NCBI GenBank assembly: GCA_003647385.1
Contig: QMMT01000081.1
Location: 1-7,661, forward strand
DNA: 7,661 nucleotides
Direction of reading: 5' to 3'
Origin: Deltaproteobacteria bacterium
GTDB lineage: Bacteria; Desulfobacterota; Desulfobacteria; Desulfobacterales; Desulfobacteraceae
The number at the start of each line of letters is the position of its first letter. Within the stretch, counting starts at the first letter, position 1. Under the pieces are notes generated by a model. The model had not been told where the DNA came from, ran no database searches, and saw only the letters and a program-made list of their open reading frames with translations. The position numbers and the translations under genes were made by a program. Positions 1 through 5,682 of the stretch are shown here, one piece after another.

Positions 1-259
1 GCATTACAGGTACTGGCCAGAACGTACCATCAGCCAGAAGGAAATCAGCACAAACGCCTTTCCAGTCAGCTTTGGTCATAAAACCGTTAAGCGGGCTGAA
101 ACCACCAATACCAAGCATGATCAGGTCACCTTTAACCTGGGATGAAATTTCTATTTTTTTGAGGCCTGCTGCTTTTTTTAGTTCTGCTTCAAGTTCTGCG
201 CCTTCAAGCTTGCAAATCACGAGTCCTTTTCCACCATGGGGGGCTACTAATTTAGACAT
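1..259 (-). CDS. sat: Sulfate adenylyltransferase (ATP sulfurylase), N-terminal part, cut by the window edge
   Basis: This is the first 86 codons of ATP sulfurylase, which activates sulfate with ATP to give APS and pyrophosphate, the first cytoplasmic step of dissimilatory sulfate reduction. The translation begins MSKLVAPHGGKGL and contains GDLIMLGIGGFSPLNGFM (about residues 44-61) followed by DGTFWPVPV near residue 78. These are the characteristic N-terminal PUA-like domain motifs of Sat from sulfate-reducing deltaproteobacteria, recognised from memory of the family. The ATG at 257-259 is preceded by AAGGAG ten bases upstream, which fixes the start. The catalytic nucleotide-binding motifs lie beyond the window. 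The gene is separated from the upstream cluster by 126 bases containing a probable promoter, so it is probably its own transcription unit. It is the strongest taxonomic and metabolic marker here. Confidence 0.93.
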   Translation of the reverse strand, partial: MSKLVAPHGGKGLVICKLEGAELEAELKKAAGLKKIEISSQVKGDLIMLGIGGFSPLNGFMTKADWKGVCADFLLADGTFWPVPVM

Positions 260-302
260 TTACTTCGTTCTCCTTATTTATGTTTATTAACCACCTTGAT
301 AA

Positions 303-318
303 ATGTTTACTCAAACAT
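303..318. promoter_or_regulatory. Symmetric dyad in the sat leader, possible operator
   Basis: The 16 bases ATGTTTACTCAAACAT form a perfect inverted repeat with two 6-base arms and a 4-base centre. It sits between the probable sat promoter and the sat ribosome binding site. The 6-4-6 geometry is typical of a dimeric repressor site. It is too AT-rich and lacks the U-run needed for an intrinsic terminator. Rex is known to regulate sat in Desulfovibrio, but this dyad matches the Rex consensus (TTGT...ACAA type) only loosely, so no regulator is assigned. Confidence 0.35.
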
Positions 319-351
319 CTATCTTAAATTCTCACTTAAAAAATCTTGTAA

Positions 352-380
352 CATGTAATGATGATAGATAAATTTGTCAA
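352..380 (-). promoter_or_regulatory. Probable sigma-70 promoter of sat
   Basis: On the minus strand a perfect -35 hexamer TTGACA (380-375) is followed after 17 bases by TACATG (357-352), a poor -10 match with 3 of 6 positions. The box starts just after the stop codon of the HAD gene. It would give sat a leader of roughly 85-90 nt containing the dyad at 303-318. The -35 and the spacing are convincing; the -10 is weak, so the exact start of transcription is uncertain. Confidence 0.45.
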
Positions 381-385
381 GAATT

Positions 386-1018
386 TTATTGATTTATCTG
401 TAAAATACCGGCTATCTCATCCATTGAGTTCACATTAAAATCTGCCGTAAGTGCAGAATTTTTAAATGCCACAAATTTTGACTTTGCACTGGCTGCAGCC
501 TGGCAGTCATATTCAGAATCCCCGATGAAAAGAATTTCGTCCGGCTGAAGATTAAATTTTTCCATTATCAACAGCAACTGCTCCGGGTCCGGCTTTGGTT
601 TCTTGACTTTTGCCGCTGTCATTACCACTTCAAAATACCCTTCCAGGTGAAAGTCTTCCAGCACTTTTTCCATAGTATTGGTCCGGTTGGTAGCAATCCC
701 CCGAATATATCCGTTTTCTTTTAGTTTAACAAGAAGCTCTTTTAACCCTTTTTCCATACTCATATACTGAATAAATTTATGATACCCGATGGTTTTCAGG
801 CTGTCATATACATCAGACAAATCGTCTTTTCCCGGAAAAAGATAGTCAATGGCCTCCTTTACTGTCATCATATGAACATTGATAAACTGCTCTTCATTTA
901 ACTTTGGTTTACCAAAGGCTTGCAGCACTTCATCATAATATTTCCTGTTGGCCACGGCAGTATCAAACATCACGCCGTCACAGTCAAACACCACTGCTTT
1001 AATTTTTAAAATATCCAT
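386..1018 (-). CDS. HAD-superfamily (subfamily IA) phosphatase
   Basis: A 210-residue haloacid dehalogenase-like hydrolase, probably a cytoplasmic phosphatase of the phosphoglycolate phosphatase / beta-phosphoglucomutase type. Motif I is VVFDCDGVMFDT (residues 9-20), with D12 as the expected nucleophile and D14 as the acid/base. Motif II is IATNRT (108-113), motif III is the Lys of VKKPKPDPE (about 138-146), and motif IV is FIGDSEYD (164-171), with D167 and D171 as Mg2+ ligands. Residues 20-90 form the helical cap that determines substrate choice. All catalytic positions are intact, but the substrate cannot be read from sequence. It follows the selenoprotein gene by 31 bases and is the last gene before the sat promoter. 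The nearest Shine-Dalgarno-like AGGA is about 18 bases upstream, so initiation may be weak. It could be a phosphatase for a flavin or folate precursor because of its neighbours, but that is only inference. Confidence 0.85.
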   Translation of the reverse strand: MDILKIKAVVFDCDGVMFDTAVANRKYYDEVLQAFGKPKLNEEQFINVHMMTVKEAIDYLFPGKDDLSDVYDSLKTIGYHKFIQYMSMEKGLKELLVKLKENGYIRGIATNRTNTMEKVLEDFHLEGYFEVVMTAAKVKKPKPDPEQLLLIMEKFNLQPDEILFIGDSEYDCQAAASAKSKFVAFKNSALTADFNVNSMDEIAGILQINQ

Positions 1019-1049
1019 TATTATTATTATTTAAAAAAATCCTGTAAAT

Positions 1050-1763
1050 TTAAGATTTTGGTTCCTGTTTTTTAAGGAAAATAGCATATACCCGTATGGT
1101 GAGTCTGGGTTTATACTGGCTGTCTGTTTTAAGGGTGAGCACTTCATACAAATCATCTGCTGTATCTGAAGTACTTTTAATCTTTATCTGCCAGGATTTA
1201 GTATCTCCCTCTGGTTCAATGAGCCTGGCTTTAATTTTTGTATTTATTTTTTGTTCCAGTCCCAGAATTGAAAACATATATTTTTCAGATGGTGTAATAT
1301 TAACAACTGCTTCCAGTGTATCGCCAGGCTTCCCCTCCAGATAGACGGATAAAGGATCAATCTCCACAACTTTTTCGACCTGTCCTGTGACAATCAGGTT
1401 GAACTTTTTTTTCTCAAGGTCATCCGTCTTGACCAGAATGACTTTTTTCATGGTCCTTCCACCGTATCCACTGGTTTTAAAACTGACCTTTATTTTTCCT
1501 TCCCCGCCCGGGGGAATTTCCCTGTCAAAGGAGTGTTTATCACACCCTCAGGGGGGCCTGACATTGGTTATCGTTAAAAGGGTGTCTCCTGAATTTTTAA
1601 TGATAAACTCATGGGGTATTAAAACCCCTTCAGGCACGGGTTTAAAAGTAAAAACAGGGGCATCAATTATAATTTTTGGCTGTGCCATACTCTGGAGCGG
1701 AAGGAAAAGCACAGCAGACACTATAACAACGACAACACCACCTGCAATTAATAATTTTCTCAT
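1050..1763 (-). CDS. Exported DUF1573 selenoprotein with in-frame TGA read as selenocysteine (U72)
   Basis: A 237-codon gene with one in-frame TGA at codon 72 (1548-1550). The ATG at 1761-1763 has a good Shine-Dalgarno (AAGGGAG, six bases away). Residues 4-22 are a hydrophobic segment after MRK, with a possible signal peptidase site at SMA|Q (27/28), so the protein should be exported. Residues about 31-110 match the DUF1573 (Ig/ASH-like) domain: HEFIIKNSGDTLLTITNV, then PPUGC, then IPPGGEGKIKVSF and KTSGYGG. The family normally has CGC where this gene reads U72-G73-C74. Frame and similarity continue through the TGA for 33 codons before the next ATG and on to the stop, with no other interruption. 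The remaining roughly 120 residues form a second beta-rich region that I do not recognise. It lies 29 bases after pabBC and 31 before the HAD gene. The biochemical role of DUF1573 is unknown; the UGC motif suggests redox or metal chemistry. The alternative is a Cys-to-stop mutation (TGC/TGT to TGA) or re-initiation at ATG 1451. Confidence 0.82.
1500..1516 (-). other. Strong GC-rich hairpin 32-48 nt after the TGA
   Basis: The coding strand reads UUCCCC-CGGGC-GGGGAA, a perfect six-pair stem with a five-base loop carrying G residues. It encodes part of the conserved IPPGGE stretch, so protein conservation alone could explain it. Its loop starts 38 nt after the TGA, slightly beyond the usual SECIS range. 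No U-run follows, so it is not an intrinsic terminator. Confidence 0.35.
1519..1532 (-). promoter_or_regulatory. Candidate bacterial SECIS hairpin
   Basis: Counting from the base after the TGA, mRNA bases 16-29 can fold as UCCUU-UGAC-AGGGA: five base pairs, one of them G-U, with a four-base loop. The loop lies 21-24 nt after the TGA and has G at its second position, close to the spacing in Escherichia coli fdhF. The stem is short and lacks an obvious bulged U, so this is a candidate by position rather than a strong structural match. Confidence 0.4.
1531..1547 (-). other. Hairpin immediately after the TGA
   Basis: mRNA bases 1-17 after the TGA can pair as GGGUGU-GAUAA-ACACUC, six pairs with one G-U. 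It is closer to the codon than a typical SECIS apical loop and competes with the 1519-1532 hairpin because they share two bases. It could be an alternative recoding element or a pause structure. Confidence 0.3.
1548..1550 (-). other. In-frame TGA, predicted selenocysteine codon
   Basis: The coding strand reads AGG CCC CCC TGA GGG TGT GAT, that is R-P-P-U-G-C-D. The frame before the TGA (from 1763) and after it (through 1451 to 1050) is identical, so no indel is needed to join the two halves. The codon occupies the first Cys position of the conserved DUF1573 Cys-Gly-Cys motif. Replacement of a redox-type Cys, with a resolving Cys two residues on, is the usual setting for Sec. Confidence 0.8.
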
Positions 1764-1792
1764 GGTTTACTCCCTTCTGGATTAATTCTGGC

Positions 1793-4075
1793 TCAGATTT
1801 TAAAGAGCTGCCCATTGATCATGGAACAGATCTCTTTTCTGTGTTCTATTCTTTCCCCATCAATAGTCAACACCTTAACAGCCCCCATTAATGCATTGGT
1901 TAACATAATATTTGGATATAAACAAAACATCTCTTTGGGTATCGATTCTTTTTGAATATCATACCCCTTGTTCGACAGTATCGTCAACACCGTTTTCAGT
2001 GTTACACCGTCCAGTACATGGTCTGATTCAGGCACCATCACGGTATTGTCTTTTATGGCAAATATACTGGCTGTATTGGTCTCTGATACGGTAAAATCGG
2101 GATTTAAAATAATAGCCTCATCTGCATGATGGTGCATGGCAAACCGGCCTGCCTGTTCATAATAAAGGTAATTTAACGTTTTATAATCTGCCAGAGGCGT
2201 CTGTCGCGGATACGGGTAGGTAATAAGGTCAAGTCCTTTTTTATTCAGCATCTCAAGCCTGTGAGTATACAGCCTTGCAAATCCGGCCAGAAACACTTTT
2301 TTGCCACTTGGCTGTTCATCCTTTGATATCAATAGTTTAACAGCAAGCAATTTATCTTCAAAATTATTTTCCTTTATTAAAGAAAAGATCACATCTTCCC
2401 AGGTGATATCAGGTGGTGTGTCATCAAAAAGGCTTTCCCATGCCTTATTCATGCGCAACACATGATCCTCCAGGCGAAATATGGTTCCTTTATCCACACG
2501 AATCGTTTCAAAAAGCCCGGCCCCATATTGGAAACCGGAACTTGTGGCCGATACCCGGGCCTGATCATGATCAACAATTTTGCCATCCACCCAGGCTTTA
2601 GCCTTATCGCCACCCTCTTTTTTTACCATACCGGATAATGATTCCATTAATGTTTTTCCTTTATCAAGGGTTTCCTGAAATTCTTTTTGAGGGTCTGAAT
2701 CAGATACGATACCGCCGCCAACGGAAAAAAAGACGGTATTATTGACAATGGCAGCCGTTCTGATGGCAATGGAGAGGTCCATGGTATCATGGAAACTGAT
2801 ATATCCAATGGAGCCCGTATAAACATGTCTGTTGACCGGTTCCAGTTCATCAATAATCTCCATGGAACGAATCTTGGGGCAACCGGTGATAGAACCGCCT
2901 GGGAATGTAGCTTTTAAAAGATCAACAGATGTTTTATCCTCTTCAAGTTCGCCCTGCACAATGGAAACCAGATGAAATACATTTTCATAGGATTCAAGAC
3001 GTTTGTGCTCTTTGACAATGACGGACCCGTGCCGGGTCACTCTTGAAATGTCATTGCGCATCAAATCCACGATCATGGTCAGCTCGGCATCATCTTTTAT
3101 GCTTTGGGTAAGCTTCACACCATTTTCATGGTCCTGTTCCTTTGTTTTACCCCGGGCAATGGTGCCTTTTATGGGTCTGGTTTCAACAGTTCTGCCGGTC
3201 TGTTTTATAAACCTTTCAGGAGAGGTGGAGACTATTTTATGATCACCGGCATGGATATAGCTGAAAAAAGAAGCAGGATTTCGTTCAAACAAATCCAGAA
3301 ACCATGAATACGCATCGCCTGAAAAACCGGCCTCAAATCGCTGGGAAAGATTGGCCTGATAAATATCACCCGCCCTTAAATAATCAATAATCTTATTGAC
3401 GCACGTGATGTACTCGGGTTTAGACAAACTTGATTTAAACCCTGAGCCATTGATGGAAAATGGCTTTGTTTTGACATTTTTTTTGATTCTGTCAAAGAAA
3501 TAATCTTTATTGTGTTGAATGATCCCGGTTGTCATTTTAAGATCTGTGCCATGAGATAACACCGGAATACAAAGCCGGGTTAAATCTGTTTTTTTATCCT
3601 GGATAAGGATAATGGAAGGCGCATACAGACAAAGTTCCGGCAGATAGGTCTCCCTGCATGTTCTGGGAAGTTTTTCAATCCAATTTTTTAAGTCATAGGA
3701 AAAATATCCAAACAAGCCTGAATGGACCGGAAGATCAAAACAGGCATCATTTATTTTGAACCGGTCCAGCAGCGCCTGGAGGACTGAGAAGGGGTCTTGC
3801 TGTATATTGATCGTTTTTCCCCGGCATCTTAAGGACACTATTTTTTTTTTACTGACCATCTCAAGCCAGGGTCTTACGGCAAGGATATGATATCGGGAGC
3901 AGTCAAGACTTGAACCGGACAATAATAGTACTGTTCCCCTGTCCTGGGCAAACGATGCCGCTATCTGTTCAAATGGCCGGTCAATCTCAATTTTTTCCTG
4001 ATAAACCTCTTTTAAAAAAGGAAGACTTTTTAGCCATTTATTCTTTTCACGGCTATTCTTCTTAAGGCCATTCAT
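1793..4075 (-). CDS. pabBC: Fused aminodeoxychorismate synthase component I / aminodeoxychorismate lyase
   Basis: A 760-residue bifunctional cytoplasmic enzyme making 4-aminobenzoate for folate. Residues 1 to about 483 are PabB (chorismate plus ammonia to 4-amino-4-deoxychorismate): GDIYQANLSQRFEA (236-249), TSPERF (284-289), TRPIKGTIARG (299-309), DLMRNDISRV (337-346), FPGGSITGCPKIRSME (391-406) and GGGIVSDSDPQKEF (453-466). Lys303 in PIKGT marks PabB, as TrpE has Ala there. Residues about 494-760 are PabC, a PLP-dependent fold-type IV lyase releasing pyruvate: WVDGKI (495-500), SGFQYGAGLFETIR (513-526), the PLP Lys expected at K632 in ADYKTLNYL, and VSETNTASIF (663-672). The junction (484-493) is a short charged linker. 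The ATG lies four bases after the preceding gene's stop with no strong Shine-Dalgarno, suggesting translational coupling. The glutaminase partner PabA is not in the window. A run of ten A residues encodes KKK at about 77-79. Confidence 0.94.
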   Translation of the reverse strand: MNGLKKNSREKNKWLKSLPFLKEVYQEKIEIDRPFEQIAASFAQDRGTVLLLSGSSLDCSRYHILAVRPWLEMVSKKKIVSLRCRGKTINIQQDPFSVLQALLDRFKINDACFDLPVHSGLFGYFSYDLKNWIEKLPRTCRETYLPELCLYAPSIILIQDKKTDLTRLCIPVLSHGTDLKMTTGIIQHNKDYFFDRIKKNVKTKPFSINGSGFKSSLSKPEYITCVNKIIDYLRAGDIYQANLSQRFEAGFSGDAYSWFLDLFERNPASFFSYIHAGDHKIVSTSPERFIKQTGRTVETRPIKGTIARGKTKEQDHENGVKLTQSIKDDAELTMIVDLMRNDISRVTRHGSVIVKEHKRLESYENVFHLVSIVQGELEEDKTSVDLLKATFPGGSITGCPKIRSMEIIDELEPVNRHVYTGSIGYISFHDTMDLSIAIRTAAIVNNTVFFSVGGGIVSDSDPQKEFQETLDKGKTLMESLSGMVKKEGGDKAKAWVDGKIVDHDQARVSATSSGFQYGAGLFETIRVDKGTIFRLEDHVLRMNKAWESLFDDTPPDITWEDVIFSLIKENNFEDKLLAVKLLISKDEQPSGKKVFLAGFARLYTHRLEMLNKKGLDLITYPYPRQTPLADYKTLNYLYYEQAGRFAMHHHADEAIILNPDFTVSETNTASIFAIKDNTVMVPESDHVLDGVTLKTVLTILSNKGYDIQKESIPKEMFCLYPNIMLTNALMGAVKVLTIDGERIEHRKEICSMINGQLFKI

Positions 4076-4079
4076 CTCA

Positions 4080-4700
4080 TCATCTTAAGAAGGGATTCAT
4101 TCTCTTTTCATTGCCGATGGTTGTTTGGGGGCCATGGCCGGGATACACAATGGTATCCTCATCAAATATCAGAAGCTTTTCTTTAATACTTGAAATCAGG
4201 GTATCATAATCACCCCCGGGAAGATCCGTCCTGCCGATGGAACCTGCAAACAAGGTGTCTCCTGAAAAAAGATGCCCTTTGGTATAAAGACTGATACCCC
4301 CTTTAGAATGACCGGGCGTATGGATGACCTTAAGTGTTATTTCACCAAAGCTGATTTCATCCCCGTCGTTTAAATGAATATCCGCAGGCGGAGAATTCTC
4401 CGACGACAACCCAAACATCTGAGCAGATCTTGAGAGTTCATTGAACATGGGCTCATCCTCGGGATGTATGGCAATCTGTGCCCCGGTCGCTTTTTTCATT
4501 CTTTTATTGGCACTGACATGGTCAAAATGCCCATGGGTATTAATCAGGTATTTTACTTTCAACTCAGACTTTGCAAGTTCCATCAGAATTCGATCTGCAT
4601 CATCCCCCGGATCTATCACAGCAGCCTTCTTTGTCGCTTCACATCCTAAAATAAAACAATTGGCCATAATCGGACCAACCTCAAGTTTCTTTATAATCAA
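4080..4700 (-). CDS. Metallo-beta-lactamase-fold hydrolase, glyoxalase II-like
   Basis: A small cytoplasmic metallohydrolase of the YcbL / hydroxyacylglutathione hydrolase-like type, probably a thioesterase or related hydrolase. Numbered from the TTG at 4698-4700 (206 residues), the metal ligands are in THGHFDH (55-61), HTPGHS (127-132), GDTLF (147-151) and YPGHGP (186-191), with GRTDLPGG at 156-163. The C-terminal substrate domain of true glyoxalase II is absent, as expected for this shorter family. The open frame extends to a TTG at 4712, but GGAGG (4710-4706) lies inside that extension, five bases before the TTG at 4700. GGAGG is therefore the ribosome binding site and 4700 the likely start. 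The gene follows nusB and ends four bases before pabBC. The natural substrate cannot be deduced. Confidence 0.88.
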   Translation of the reverse strand: MIIKKLEVGPIMANCFILGCEATKKAAVIDPGDDADRILMELAKSELKVKYLINTHGHFDHVSANKRMKKATGAQIAIHPEDEPMFNELSRSAQMFGLSSENSPPADIHLNDGDEISFGEITLKVIHTPGHSKGGISLYTKGHLFSGDTLFAGSIGRTDLPGGDYDTLISSIKEKLLIFDEDTIVYPGHGPQTTIGNEKRMNPFLR

Positions 4701-4705
4701 AACAA

Positions 4706-4710
4706 CCTCC
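4706..4710 (-). promoter_or_regulatory. Ribosome binding site deciding the TTG start of the hydrolase
   Basis: The coding strand has GGAGG followed by TTGTT and then TTG (4700-4698). Using the upstream TTG at 4712 would place this Shine-Dalgarno inside the coding region and leave no ribosome site for that start. Confidence 0.75.
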
Positions 4711-4724
4711 AAATTTTTTATCTA

Positions 4725-5153
4725 TCAAAATCCTTCTTGTAATTTAATACGATCCAGCACCCCATGAATAAAAGAACCCGAATCTCTGGTACCATATTTT
4801 TTCCCAATTTCAACTGCTTCGTTAATGGTAACGCTGGGGGGTATATCCGCGTGCTTTAAAAATTCGAATATGGCAATCCGCATAATATTTCTATCCACGA
4901 CAGGCATCCGGGTAATTTTCCAGTTTTTTGAATACTGGTTTAACAGGGTATCAATTTGAGATCGATTTTCCATCACACCATTTACCAGGTCCATAAAAAA
5001 AGGTTTGATCCCTTGTGTGAGCTTCTCTTCATTATTGGTACAAAATGCTTCCAGGTTCTGGTCTGAATCAAATTTGCCTGAATCAGATTTATTCATGTCA
5101 AAAGAAAAAAGTGCCTGAAGTACAAGTTCTCTTGCCTTCCTGCGGTCACCCAT
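4725..5153 (-). CDS. nusB: Transcription antitermination factor NusB
   Basis: A 142-residue all-helical RNA-binding protein that, with NusE (ribosomal protein S10), binds boxA and supports antitermination of rRNA operons. The N-terminal motif RRKARELVLQALF (4-16), VVDRNIMRIAIFEFL (85-99), and PPSVTINEAVEIGKKYGT (105-122) followed by FIHGVLDRI (128-136) are the classic conserved NusB segments. The length is normal for the family. The ATG lies two bases after the ribH stop, consistent with translational coupling, and the ribH-nusB pairing is widespread in bacteria. The 24-base gap to the next gene contains that gene's GGAGG site. Confidence 0.95.
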   Translation of the reverse strand: MGDRRKARELVLQALFSFDMNKSDSGKFDSDQNLEAFCTNNEEKLTQGIKPFFMDLVNGVMENRSQIDTLLNQYSKNWKITRMPVVDRNIMRIAIFEFLKHADIPPSVTINEAVEIGKKYGTRDSGSFIHGVLDRIKLQEGF

Positions 5154-5155
5154 AA

Positions 5156-5635
5156 TTATTTTTCAGCCTTTTTCAGACTATCGGAAAGATTTGCCATTTC
5201 CACAGCACCAAGCGCAACATCAAACCCTTTATTCCCCGCCTTTGTCCCGGCCCTTTCAATGGCCTGTTCAATGGTTTCCGTGGTGAGAATTCCAAACATC
5301 ACCGGAACATCGGCATCCAGGCTGACAGATGCGATACCCTTGGACACTTCTGCGCACACATAATCATAATGGGTGGTTGCCCCTCGAATGACAGCACCCA
5401 GGCAGATAATCGCGTCATATGTTCCCATGCTCAACATTTTCTTGGCTGCCAAAGGGATTTCAAAGGCACCGGGAACTTTTAAAACCGTAATATCCTCATC
5501 CGAGGCCCCACTCCTGATAAGCGCATCAAGCGCTCCGTCCAAAAGCCTGCCGGTAATAAAATCATTAAAACGGGCGGTAATGATTCCAAATTTTTTACCC
5601 TGGGCCTGTAAACCTGCTTCTATAATTTTTGGCAT
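5156..5635 (-). CDS. ribH: 6,7-dimethyl-8-ribityllumazine synthase
   Basis: A 159-residue lumazine synthase, which condenses 5-amino-6-ribitylaminouracil with 3,4-dihydroxy-2-butanone 4-phosphate. It probably forms the usual icosahedral or pentameric cytoplasmic assembly. Visible motifs are ITARFND (19-25), [13 protein letters not shown] (53-65), [16 protein letters not shown] (78-93) with the expected catalytic His89, and [16 protein letters not shown] (115-130) with Arg128 for phosphate binding. NKG at 135-137 precedes the C-terminal helix. The start is an ATG with AAGGAT eight bases upstream. It takes one substrate from RibBA, encoded just upstream, and its product goes to RibE. Confidence 0.97.
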   Translation of the reverse strand: MPKIIEAGLQAQGKKFGIITARFNDFITGRLLDGALDALIRSGASDEDITVLKVPGAFEIPLAAKKMLSMGTYDAIICLGAVIRGATTHYDYVCAEVSKGIASVSLDADVPVMFGILTTETIEQAIERAGTKAGNKGFDVALGAVEMANLSDSLKKAEK

Positions 5636-5682
5636 TTTTGTATCCTTATATTATGGTTATAAAAGTTATGAGATTAAAATCT

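Noticed and set aside
72..290. 72-residue + strand open frame at the left edge
   Set aside because: It is the antisense shadow of sat, whose N-terminal motifs are unmistakable on the minus strand.
340..382. Intrinsic terminator after the HAD gene (CTTGACA...TGTTACAAG followed by six T)
   Set aside because: The stem is four plus three pairs with a bulge and a very long AT-rich loop, and its left arm coincides with a perfect -35 box. A promoter explains it better.
1500..1516. GC-rich hairpin as a transcription terminator inside the DUF1573 gene
   Set aside because: No U-run follows on either strand, and the open frame continues with conserved sequence past it.
1548..1560. Frameshift or homopolymer sequencing error at the C6 run before the TGA
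   Set aside because: The reading frame is the same before and after the TGA, and both sides match the DUF1573 pattern in that frame. An insertion or deletion would have to be compensated, so only a base substitution or true recoding fits.
1387..1785. 132-residue + strand open frame over the DUF1573 gene
   Set aside because: It is antisense to a better supported gene, has no recognisable domain, and runs against the direction of the whole cluster.
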